This document shows positions 12,879 through 22,539 of a stretch of DNA of 64,000 nucleotides, piece by piece; position 1 is the stretch's first letter; the number at the start of each line of letters is the position of its first letter. The notes beneath the pieces were generated by a model. That model ran no database searches. It had not been told where the DNA came from and was given only the letters and a program-made list of their open reading frames with translations. The DNA comes from Rhynchospora pubera (lineage: Eukaryota > Streptophyta > Magnoliopsida > Poales > Cyperaceae), in the NCBI GenBank assembly GCA_028095005.1, contig CM051459.1:1727190-1791189 (forward strand), in the 5' to 3' direction. The position numbers and the translations under genes were made by a program.

Positions 12879-13288
12879 TTGAGAATAATCTAAAGTAGCA
12901 CATGTTGAAAGGACTAGGAGCTAGCAACTTCTAATAATAATGTTCTAGAATAGTAACGTTCATTGTTTATTAACTTTATATACATTAAATATATAAAAAA
13001 ATTATATACATTAAATATACAAATAATAATTATATATGTATATGAAAAATCTGTTATATATTTTTTATTTAAATTTAATGTATAAAAAATTTATTGGACT
13101 ATATTGTAAAAATAATAATTTTAGGGTTATCGGCGAAAAATTGAATATATTTTTGTTGAATTTATTCGCCAATGACCCTAAAATTATTGTTTTTACAAAA
13201 TAGTCCAATAAAAAACTTTGTTATACATTAAATGGAGATATTAATATATAAAAAAATTTTAATGTACAAATAAATATACATAAAAAAA

Positions 13289-13702
13289 GAGTAAATCTAT
13301 TGTGAACCATGATGCATAGAGCGCTCCGTGCACCACGACCGTTTGATCGGTGATTTTGTAAATTGACAAATCTAAATTAACCAATCCAATCTATATATTG
13401 AAATCTCATAACAAACAAAATTTTACAATTTTTAGAATTTTTTTACTATTTTTTTCGAATTTTTTAAAACTTGCCATTTTTGGCTTATAAATTAGTATAT
13501 TTATAGCCAAAAATGGCAAGTGTTAAAAAATTCGAACAAAATAGTAAAAAAATTTCAAAAATTGTAAAATTTTGTTTGCTATGAGATTTCAATATATAGA
13601 TTGGGTTGGTTAAATTAGATTTGACAATTTGTGAAACCACCGACCAAAACGGTCATGGTGTACGGAAGCTTATATGAACCATGGTTCACAATAGATTTAC
13701 TC
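13289..13702. mobile_element. Mutator-type MITE inside the palindromic element, copy 1
   Basis: The ends GAGTAAATCTATTGTGAACC and GGTTCACAATAGATTTACTC are exact inverted repeats. The whole 414 bp folds into a long hairpin around AAAATGGCAAG/CTTGCCATTTT. CATAAAAA flanks both sides, consistent with a 9-bp duplication altered by slippage in the A run. The inner arms (ATTGACAAATCTAA, TTGAAATCTCATA, CAAACAAAATTTTACAATT) match the 417-bp element at 56486-56902, so both belong to one family. Confidence 0.8.
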
Positions 13703-13995
13703 CATAAAAATATATGTACATTTTATGTTCATATAATAATATTTATCATATACTTTAATTATATACAATAATATATAAAATATACAATACATAATATATA
13801 TATATTTATAAATAAGTATTATACACATATACAATATTATGTATTTAACATAAATAATTTAATTATATACTTAATTACTTATATTTCATTATAGAAGTTT
13901 CAATTATATTTAATTACTAATCACTAATTATATATTTTGTAATAATAAAAAAATTGAGGGCTAAAGATAAAATTGCAAATAAAATATTACAAAAG

Positions 13996-15744
13996 TGTTA
14001 GAGATATGTCCTAGAAGCCAATTCATTAGGCTACTTCTATAGTTTATGTTATTGGTGATTTCAGATCATTTGTTCTTTGATTTAATCATTGACAGTTCAT
14101 TCAGGTTGAGGATCTGAATTATAGATCACTGTTATTCATTTAGTAGTAAATGACAACGATAAATCTAAAAGTCCATAATCTTGATAATTAACAAAGGACA
14201 TTAATTATCAATAAGATTAGTATGCAAATTAAGTGATGATTAAGTTCTATAAATCATAGGTTAAGAGTAACCAACTTAATTGCATATGTATATGTTATAG
14301 AACATAGTACAGGACTGGACCCCACGAAATAAATATATGGATTGTGTTACGTGTCATTATTTATTTCGTTATGATTTTGGTTCTAAGTTTGAGATGATTA
14401 TCTTTTCCACATGAGGATAGATGCTATAAATCATGTCTACCGCTGATTCCTGATAAAGGATGCTATACGGACTTGATTTAAGTATTCTTGAATTGTGCGG
14501 GGAAAAGCTAATTATCAAGAAAACCGTATGTCCCTCATTAATTCACTTAGTGAGTGACGATATCTGTTTGGGCCCCTTGATGGAGATAGATTATTTGCTA
14601 GCAACTGATACAATTATCTCTAGATCAAGAAACATATAATCTGCAAGAATGACACGTTCCTATCTTGGATTATACGATGATATCGTGTGACATAAGAATC
14701 AAAATAGAGAAACATAATTGTTCTCTTATGCAGGATTGAAATTTTGTAGTTGTACACTATTTATGCGAATTGGGAATCATGACGTGTTGCTAGATACCGC
14801 TTATGATTATTGGAATTAAATAGCGATTTAATTCCATGTCCAACATAGCATAAATCCTCAAAGGGTCACACAAAATTGGTATTTAATCATACGTGCATTA
14901 TTTATTTATTTGCAATAATGAGTATTGTGAAATATGATAAGTTGATTAATTAATTAAATAGCGTTATGGACCGTTATAATTAATCAAGTCAAATGGATCA
15001 TATAGAAATAAATTAATGCATTGTCTAATCTCTAAATAATTATTATTAAGTTAATAATTATTTATAAACAACACACTTAATTTAATTAAGTTATTTGGGC
15101 TTTAATTTATTAGTAAATTAAATGTCCAAATTAAATAGCTTTGAGTGGGCCTTTAATTAATAGAATTAAGGGACCAATTGGAGATGGCATAGTGGCCCAT
15201 AAAGGCCCTATATGAGGCCGGCCATGATGGTGGTAGGTGGGAGTGACACACTTGTAAATAGTGTGAACTCCTACCTAGGGTTAAGAGGCTATATAAGGCA
15301 CCTAAAGGAGGCTCCTTGGCTCTCTTCTCTCTCCTCTCATCCTATCCGCCACCTATACCCCTAGGTGCGCCCCCCCTCCTCTCCTCTCCTCTCAAGCTCA
15401 TGTGTTGAGCATCCCTCTCTCCCACAAATTAGTTTGGTTCTTTGGTTGAAGAGAGGGAACGCTTGGGATTAGACTCGTTCTTCTCTTCGCTAGCACGAAT
15501 TGAGAAGAACTTGGTTAATACCATAGTGGACTCGAGGCACCGCGAATAGGAGGTGTTTGGAGAGCACGCCACCGACACCAAACCCAATGATTCGAGCCTC
15601 TTGGTTGCTATACCAAGAGAGGTAAAAATCCATCCTTTCTCTTGTGTCAAATCGGCTTTTGTACTAGATCCGTTTTGTGTATTGTTTTGATGGCTTAATT
15701 AGTTGGTAATTAGCACAAAAATAAAAATTGCACACTTCCTAACA
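13996..15744 (+). repeat. Solo LTR, 1.75 kb, target duplication AAAAG
   Basis: The sequence starts TGTTAG and ends CTAACA, and is flanked by AAAAG at 13991-13995 and 15745-15749. A TATA-like box (TATATAAG, 15290-15297) is followed by a CT-rich leader, as in the U3-R part of an LTR. There is no internal direct repeat, primer site or retroelement protein, so this is best read as the scar of LTR-LTR recombination. The 6-bp inverted ends and the length suggest a Copia element with long LTRs. The lineage is an inference. Confidence 0.8.
15290..15297 (+). promoter_or_regulatory. TATA box of the solo LTR
   Basis: TATATAAG lies in GAGGCTATATAAGGCACC. It is followed within 40 bp by a CTCTCTTCTCTCTCC pyrimidine tract typical of plant transcription start regions. 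Confidence 0.5.
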
Positions 15745-16003
15745 AAAAGTTGGATTGGCAATCCATTTGAAACGCAACTTTAATTGGATCGTCAATCCAA
15801 TTAACGATCCAAGCTTGGATCGTTAATTGGGATGCCGATCTAAGCTTGGGTCGTCATCCCGGATGACGATCCAAGGGTTTTGTGATTTCGTCAATCCAGA
15901 TGACGATCCAGTGACGTTATTTTTAAAATTTTGAATTTTTAACTGTTATTATCGAAATTCGAGTGAACAGTAACGTTAGTTTTAATTTTTTAGGAGTGGA
16001 GTG

Positions 16004-17502
16004 TTTGCTAATTGGAATGAAACACCCTGCCTCAATAGTCAATCCATTTTGCTAATTGGAGTGGAGTGTTGCTACTTTTTCAAAAACTCTAGTTTCATAC
16101 TTTTCACTTTCCCTTGCTAGCTACTATATGTCCATCCAATTCATTTCGGAATAATTCAGAACAAACGGATCATATATGAAAATACTAATCATACTTACTT
16201 TTCATCGCGATTCTCCTCCATTGTCGCCTCTCTACGTAACGTAACTACTACTCATCTCTTCCTTTTATTGCAAAAATGCCAAACAATAATTCTGACAAGC
16301 ATGAAGCATACCTAGTTGCACTGTTATGTAATTTTGTCACTTGAACGGTTACTTTATTAATATACATTTATAGAGTACATATAATAAATCCAATAATGGA
16401 TGATGCTCCACCTAGATTAATTAATAATTTATTTTCCTAACTGTAATAACATACAAAACATATATATAGTTGGCTGCCAGATTGGCAGAACATAGCAACC
16501 ACACTAGTTAAGTTAGCACATTTGTTAAGGAGCCCGAAAGTAACTACATAATATCAGAAGTTGAACAAGATAAACGAAATGTGTCAACAATACTCGTTTT
16601 TGGGTTGGGGGGTTGGGGGGGTGTTGTGACAGTTTAGAAGGCACTATTTTGTAGGAGAGAACTTTTGTAGTCCCAGTATTTTACAAACTCAATATTGAAA
16701 TTTTGTAATTCGAAATTTAAAAATTTATATTTTGAAATTCAAAATTTCAAAATTTAAAATCTAAAATTTCAAAATTTGAAATTTGAAATTTTGAAATTAT
16801 TTCTTAAAAGAGTTTCTTGATTTAGCGGGTCATTTCTTTCCAATAGACGCAAGTCACTATTGTTAATTATCCTGTAATTGCCTACGTGAATCTCTGATTA
16901 AGGGACGTAAAGGGTATTGACGTACTGGACTAAGAAAAGAGACTTATGGAGTGTTATTATTTGGCTTAAGGTGGACTTAATTGATGGTACCAAGTCTAAT
17001 TGACGGGACACAATTAATGACCCTTAAACTTGTAAAAGACTCTTAACTTGGAATTCTACTGAAAAAGGAAGAGAAAAGGGATTTAATTTTGGTTTAGAAG
17101 AAATTTTCGTTTGAAATGAGGAATCTACGCTTGGAGTTGTTTTGGAATTGTTTTGATAAACTTTCGGGACTATGATTGGCCTTCTTGTTAGAGTGAAAGG
17201 AGTTTTACAACCTTCGGGACATTTGACGCATTTTTGCGAAAGTTGATTCTTTTACAACCCTAGGAACCATCTTGATCGGTCTTCTTAATAAGAGTTGGTT
17301 CTTTAACGACCCTACGGACCATCTTAGTCAGTTTTCTTAATAAGAGTCGGTTCTCAGACCTCTTGGACGGTCTTCTTGTGAGAACAAAAAAAGGGTTTTA
17401 CAACTTTCGGGCATTTGGCGTATTTGAGCGAAAGTTGGTTATTTTACAACCCTAGGGACCATCTTGATCAGTCTTCTTAATAAGAGTTGGTTCTTTAACG
17501 AC
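16004..17502. other. Intergenic with G-run, A/T palindromes and a local duplication
   Basis: No gene is seen. At 16602-16624 consecutive G runs separated by TT form a potential quadruplex (GGGTTGGGGGGTTGGGGGGG). At 16690-16800 the words GAAATTTT and AAAATTTC alternate as a low-complexity palindrome cluster. From 17215 to 17505 an imperfect direct duplication repeats the modules GGACCATCTTGATCGGTC, TCTTAATAAGAG and TTTTACAACC. Confidence 0.6.
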
Positions 17503-17701
17503 TGATAGAGAATGGAATTTAAGTATTGAATTGTGATGAAAATGATTACAATTACATTGTATTTATAGACTACTCTATGTTTATTATTAACCATCTCCAA
17601 TTGTGCATCTCCTACCAACCCTCTACAATCTCTATTTGTTATCAATCTCCAACAATCATACAATCTTTATATCTCCTATCTAATACAACCATACTCTAAC
17701 A
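17503..17701 (-). repeat. Short solo LTR-like sequence, minus strand
   Basis: On the minus strand it reads TGTTAGAGTATGGTTGTAT...CCATTCTCTATCA. It has a TATAAATA box (reverse of TATTTATA at 17569) and an A/T-rich end, like the 200-bp LTRs of small Copia elements. Flanks do not show a 5-bp duplication, and no primer site or polypurine tract adjoins it. It may be a solo LTR formed between two copies, or a truncated element. Confidence 0.5.
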
Positions 17702-18299
17702 CCTTAAAAACAAATAACATAAATATTACAAATTTTTTGGTCATAAATCTCTAATAAACGTTTCGTGCATGAAAATCCTAGAACTTGCAAATTTATCTTA
17801 ACCACGGAAGTGATATACTTCAATAATTTGATTTGCCTGTTGAAATATATATAAAAAAAGGAATTTTCTTTTGTTATAGTTGAAAAGTAGATATCTTAAA
17901 CCGTTAAACGAAATGATGTCCTAACGCTTGAGTGCAACTATTAAGGTAGGGTGTTTAGGTTTAATTAAAGATCATGTACCGTGAATTTAAAAAGGTAGAA
18001 TTAGCAAATCAATTTATATAATGGCATAAAATTAATTTGTCATTTAGCGATGATATTTTACTAATGTTAAATTTTTAAGGTGGCATGAATCTAATTAATC
18101 CTAAATAAAAATTTTCTAATTGTGCAAACTACGTACCTTGGATAGCATCACACACTTGATTTACATCATTCATCTGCTTTACGATTCGTGTTTAAGCACA
18201 CATTGGTTTTCGTGGCTGTACAAATCCATTGGTGGCGTTGTCCTTTCATGTCCTCTCTTGAACAGGTTAACATTGATTTTGGATGACTAGTATTCAACA

Positions 18300-19005
18300 A
18301 CAAATTATATATATTTGTCGCTATATGGAATTTTTTACTATATTATTTATCAACTTGAGTATTTTAATTTTTAAATCAATTTTCTATCTAACCCTCGGAA
18401 TTATTCTTGCCACGAATTAAGAATGTTACGTACAGCTACAAAATACTTTCGAAGGATGAAATATCGTTCATAGAATAATATATACATTATAAAAAAATTA
18501 TGCATTTCCTATTAACTAGATATGCAAAAAAAAAAAAAAAATCAAATCAAATTCATGTTGGCCCGCTCATTAGATCATTATTGTCATAATAAAAATTAGA
18601 CGGTATAAATTGATTTGGAATGTATAGACATAAAGTTGTCTCTTGTTATGTTTAATTAAAAATGATTAAGGTCGATTATGAAATTGTATTTCAAATGAAT
18701 AGTCATATCTATGTATCATTGGCTCCGTTTGGATGAGTACAAGAATAAGGGAATAGCTTCTTCCTATTTTCAAATTTATTATAAACAATTCAAACTCTTC
18801 ACAAAATTACACACTTTCCAATACTTCTTCCTTTATTTCTCTTATTCCCACACCATCCAAACGGAGCCATTAATAAATTTCTCAGCATAAAATCTACTTT
18901 AATTTAGAACTACACTTTTGATTACATGTTTCAGAATAGACCTTAAATCGATTTTTCATTTAAGACATGTTATTGAGATTCACATTAACATCCTTTGTTG
19001 TCAAG
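18300..19005 (+). repeat. Dispersed repeat, copy A (with a MITE inside)
   Basis: The segment from TTTGTCGCTATA to GACATGTTATTGA is clearly related to 56040-57020. Shared blocks include TTCATGTTGG(C/A)CCGCTCATTAG, ATCATTATTG(T/C)CATAATAAA, ATTATGCATTT and TAATAAATTTCTCA. Copy A carries the Tourist-like MITE at 18721-18868, absent from copy B. The nature of the parent repeat is unknown, and no protein is evident. Confidence 0.75.
18721..18868 (+). mobile_element. Tourist-like MITE with ATT target duplication
   Basis: GGCTCCGTTTGGAT at the left and ATCCAAACGGAGCC at the right are perfect inverted ends, flanked by ATT (18718-18720 and 18869-18871). The related copy B of the host repeat reads TGTATCATTAATAAATTTC without the insertion. 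It is therefore a natural empty site confirming the ends and the 3-bp duplication. Confidence 0.88.
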
Positions 19006-19767
19006 CACGTGTCAATCTCAGATTTATAGATAATTTTTAATGTGAATATCAATAGCTCAAAGATCTCAAGATATTTTAGAAAAAAAAAATCTAGCTACAC
19101 GGAAAGAAGTACAATGTGTGCCATACGGAAACCATATATTCAAGACGACCAATAGATATATCCCACCTTTCCAAATTTAATTTAGACCAAGTTGATGGGG
19201 CTGGTTGGCACTAGTCTTTAATGCTCAGTTCTGTTCATACCTGATACCTCTCAACAAAGACAAATTCTACATGCCGACTTTGTTGGAAAAGCTCAAAAGA
19301 GAGGATTCATCAGTCCAAAAACAAACCTCAACATCAGTTCACCTTCCTTCTTTTGTGCAAGTTTTACCTGGAAATACAAGATATTTTGTCAATTTTGAAG
19401 ATAAACTTATCAGTTATACGACAAAGAGAGTTGCTTCTGTTCTCGCATTTCTGCATAGCAATTATTGTTCCTCCTGGTTTCTCCTATACTGATCCTGATG
19501 ATGGTACTTGATTATCTTTATAGTCGCTTTTCTGCATAGCAATTATTGTTCCTCCTGGTTTCTCCTATACTGATTAAAGCATCTGTCACAAATATAGCAG
19601 AGTAAGAAGTTCCAAATTAAATAAAGGTCTAAAATTTAAGATCCGATCATTTTCATATTTATACTTTCAATTTTGGAGACGTAGATTATTTTCATACCAT
19701 TGTGTTTATTCTTTTGGACGATAATTGAAAATTAGTTTTATTATTTATTTTTTTATCATATCATACC
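19006..19767. other. Intergenic; one 45-bp local duplication
   Basis: A 45-bp segment ending CTCCTATACTGAT occurs at 19449-19493 and again at 19530-19574, 81 bp apart, perfectly or nearly so. A 95-codon open frame (19205-19492) has no ATG at its first codon and no recognised domain. It could be a fragment of a lost gene, but I cannot support that. Confidence 0.45.
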
Positions 19768-20343
19768 TGATATAGTCAGATTATAATATGGGCCTAATAG
19801 TTACGAAAAGTCCTGTGTGAGACCTTTTTTAGAGAAAGGAGCCCACGAGTCGTTATGATGAAGGTGGGTCCGAGGTCGTTGCGCTCAGAAGGGGGGTCAG
19901 GAATCGTTAGAGAGAGCTCTCGCCAGTGGGCCCCCTAGAGGAAACGGTTTCTGAGCACGGATGTCCTTTCCTTAACGGCCGCGGGATGTACTGTGACCTT
20001 TAGGCAATAGTCATTCAGGAAGCCTCGACTCAACCTCGCACTCAGCCTCGCCTGGATGACCGTTGGCCACAAATGAGAAGGAGATATGTCGAGGTTGAGG
20101 GAGGCCGCGGCGACCTTCATGCCGCAGTCGAATAAGGAGGATGAGGACACGATGAGGCCACAAAAGATCCGATGCGACGGGGGACCACCAGATGACTATA
20201 AATAGGAACCCCCCTCCATAGGGAAAGGGGGTTAGACATTCTGTAAACAAAAAGATCAATACATTAAACTAATAAAGAAAATTTCTTACTCCTCTTGATC
20301 TAAACTCTTTGTTGAGACCTATGAGCTAGATTAGGGTTTATCA
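19768..20343 (+). repeat. 5' LTR of the Tat element
   Basis: 576 bp, TG...CA ends. A TATA box at 20197 and a conserved AATAAAG-containing stretch near 20268 mark the likely R region. Compared with the 3' LTR it has GAGACC instead of GAGGCC, GACCGTT instead of GAACGTT and GGGGGACC instead of GGGAGACC. Confidence 0.95.
20197..20204 (+). promoter_or_regulatory. TATA box of the 5' LTR
   Basis: TATAAATA in GATGACTATAAATAGGAACC. The same box is in the 3' LTR at 32713-32720. Transcription of the full element should start about 30 bp downstream. Confidence 0.7.
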
Positions 20344-20344
20344 A

Positions 20345-20361
20345 CTGGCGCCCACCGTGAA
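20345..20361 (+). promoter_or_regulatory. Primer-binding site of the Tat element
   Basis: CTGGCGCCCACCGTGA follows the LTR with one spacer base. The TGGCGCC start is the usual complement of a tRNA 3' end (CCA preceded by GGCGC). I cannot name the tRNA with certainty. Confidence 0.6.
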
Positions 20362-20427
20362 TTACAGGAGCTCATCTTAACAATCGAGAAATACGACTTT
20401 TTTCTTATTGTTTGAGCTCCAATTCGT

Positions 20428-22539
20428 ATGAAAGGGAGTAGGAATATTCATCCAAAAAAGTTAGACTTTAGTACACCATCAACAAAAACCATGGCAACCA
20501 GCACTGCAACCTTCAACACTCCAGCTACGACCCCACAACCTCCACCTCCAGGAACGGAGCAAACTTCCGATCAATCCGTTAGCATTTCCTTAGCCCCAAG
20601 ACACAACCCCCCTACCATCACCAATGCTGCTTTACATGACATGCGCAATTATCAACCACCACCACATGTTCTCCCTTTTACAATGCCTTCCCTTACACCC
20701 TCCTCCGTCCACAGCAGCCACAACCATCAACCGCAACCGCCCCTTCCTCAGCAGTCTCAGGCCCCCCGCGATCCACCGTACCAACCTCCAGTTATCACCC
20801 CATCTCCCCCTCAGCAATATCCCTACCAACACCCCATATTCCCAGCCGATCAGTCAGGGATACCAGCCCAACCATCCAACCAGACACACACCCGACTATC
20901 CAATAGAGAGGAATTAGCTTTGCACAGCGAAGACTACAGACCGCAGCCGTCTCACAGGCGTCCCCACTACACTAACATCTCCAATCATTCCTGCTCTCAT
21001 ACAAGAGGTCGTTCCAAATCTCGTTCACGGCGGTCCAAAAGACGATCACCATCTTCGGGATATGATACTCATAGTTCGAGCGAACTGTCTTCCCGTAAGT
21101 CGCCTTCCAGGAGACGTCGCGGTCGTCACAGCACTTCAACTAGATCCTCGTCTCCAGGTCTTTCTCAAACAAGTGACACAAGCGACGGGAGATCCAAACC
21201 GCGCACTCACCGTTTGCGCAAAATCCCCTGGAAGCGGCATGGTAGCCCTTCTCCTCCTCGTGGAGCCTTGGCTCGACACTTATACAAAGGAAAGGCCCTT
21301 CGTCTCAAGGATTTTGCCAGCCTCGACAAGTATCCTGCTTATCCAGCTCATGATGCTCGAGCCTTTGTTAACACCTTCCGGGAGTCTATGCTCATCACTG
21401 GAGCATCTGAACGAACCATGTGTCTCGTTTTCCCTACACGATTAGAGGGAGTTGCTTGGGAATGGTATGCGCAACTTCCTCCTGGCTCGGTGTCCAGTTA
21501 CAGAGACCTTACCACCAAGTTCCTTAAAAGATTTGCTAGTGTTCGAGCACCCCCCAAAACATGCATGGACCTCATGGGCATTCGACAACACCCCTCCGAG
21601 CATACCCGAGATTACCTCGATCGATTTTCCATCGAAGCCAACAAGTGCGGAGATTATCGGGAGGACATGGCACTGTTAGCTGTGCAGCGCGGGTTACTGG
21701 AAGGACCCGTCCAGTGGGCAGCAATGACGGAAAAGTTCTCCGATTTCGCTGCATTCAGGGAACGCGCTGAACACCTTATTCGCGCAGAGGAGCACATCGC
21801 GGCCATCCAAGGTTATCGTCACAACACATTTGCTGCACCATATAACAGACAAAGCACATCCCCCAAAAAGCCACAGCCCCCAAGTTCACCTCGTGATCGT
21901 CAGAGCAGTCGTTCCCCACGACCTCGACGTCGAGATGCTAAGCCTTCCAGACGAAACCGTGGCCGTCGCGCTAACTCTGCAGAAGACAATGCGCCATATT
22001 ATAAAATGTACCACGTCACAACAGAGCCTCAGGATCGCGTGTATGATAGAATCAAGCATAACAAGGAGATGAGAAGGGCACCACCTATTACCAGGACCGA
22101 AGTTTTCGACAGGAATAGCTATTGTGAGTATCATGGCAGCAGCGGACACCGAACCAAGGATTGCCTTAAGCTCAAGGATGAGATTGAAAGGTTAGTGCGC
22201 CAGACAAACATCCTTGAACATTTTTTGGCAAAGGACGACAAGGGCAAAAGAAAGATGCAACACCTTCATGAATCGGGGACCAATGCAGACGATCGTCGCA
22301 CTGAGCATCCCAGTAACCCGCGGCCCCAAACAACCGCATCTGACAGACAGCAACGCATATCCCCTCCACCAGTAATGTTCATCGAGGGTAAAGCAGCTGA
22401 AAATCCCCGCAGGCAGCAACCTTTCCACGTCTTCCAAATTGAGCACAGATCAGAATCTACCCAGGTCATCTCATTTGGTCCGCATGATTATGATGGTGTT
22501 CAGCTGCCTCATGACGACGCCATCGTTCTAATGCTCTGA
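20428..22539 (+). CDS. gag: Gag polyprotein of the Tat element
   Basis: 703 codons from the first ATG after the primer site. Residues 1-270 are low-complexity (Pro/Gln-rich, then an Arg/Ser-rich basic stretch with SRSRRSKRRS-like words). Residues about 300-455 form the retrotransposon Gag domain (AFVNTFRESM, GVAWEWYAQLPPGSV, FLKRFAS, DYLDRFSIEANKC). At about 564-580 is a C2HC-like knuckle, CEYHGSSGHRTKDC, for binding RNA. Gag packs element RNA into cytoplasmic particles. The frame ends with a single TGA (22537-22539), and pol continues in the same frame without any shift. Either a termination-readthrough arrangement or one nonsense mutation is possible. The coding sequence otherwise looks intact, in line with near-identical LTRs. 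Confidence 0.93.
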   Translation: MKGSRNIHPKKLDFSTPSTKTMATSTATFNTPATTPQPPPPGTEQTSDQSVSISLAPRHNPPTITNAALHDMRNYQPPPHVLPFTMPSLTPSSVHSSHNHQPQPPLPQQSQAPRDPPYQPPVITPSPPQQYPYQHPIFPADQSGIPAQPSNQTHTRLSNREELALHSEDYRPQPSHRRPHYTNISNHSCSHTRGRSKSRSRRSKRRSPSSGYDTHSSSELSSRKSPSRRRRGRHSTSTRSSSPGLSQTSDTSDGRSKPRTHRLRKIPWKRHGSPSPPRGALARHLYKGKALRLKDFASLDKYPAYPAHDARAFVNTFRESMLITGASERTMCLVFPTRLEGVAWEWYAQLPPGSVSSYRDLTTKFLKRFASVRAPPKTCMDLMGIRQHPSEHTRDYLDRFSIEANKCGDYREDMALLAVQRGLLEGPVQWAAMTEKFSDFAAFRERAEHLIRAEEHIAAIQGYRHNTFAAPYNRQSTSPKKPQPPSSPRDRQSSRSPRPRRRDAKPSRRNRGRRANSAEDNAPYYKMYHVTTEPQDRVYDRIKHNKEMRRAPPITRTEVFDRNSYCEYHGSSGHRTKDCLKLKDEIERLVRQTNILEHFLAKDDKGKRKMQHLHESGTNADDRRTEHPSNPRPQTTASDRQQRISPPPVMFIEGKAAENPRRQQPFHVFQIEHRSESTQVISFGPHDYDGVQLPHDDAIVLML

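Larger units (their letters stand above)
11558..15994. mobile_element. Giant palindromic Mutator-like element, 9-bp target duplication
   Basis: The left terminus CCGAAAAAATTAAAACTGACG and the inverted right terminus (reverse complement CCTAAAAAATTAAAACTAACG) are flanked by a perfect AGTGGAGTG (11549-11557 and 15995-16003). From each end the sequence proceeds inward as an inverted copy: GGATCGTCATCC modules, ATTTGCAATTTTATCTTTAGCCCTCAA, then AT-rich DNA, then an inner hairpin bounded by TTGGACTAT and ATAGTCCAA (12119-12240 and 13098-13210). The arms are roughly 0.9 kb around a centre near 12400-12960. Without its three later insertions the element would be about 2.1 kb. It encodes no protein, so it is non-autonomous. 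The 9-bp duplication points to Mutator-type transposase. Confidence 0.85.

Noticed and set aside
15429..15650. 73-codon minus-strand frame
   Set aside because: It lies in the leader part of the solo LTR, and the first methionine is not in a gene context.
19205..19492. Candidate host gene fragment left of the Tat element
   Set aside because: Starts at an alternative codon, no domain, no splice structure, and a local duplication at its 3' end.
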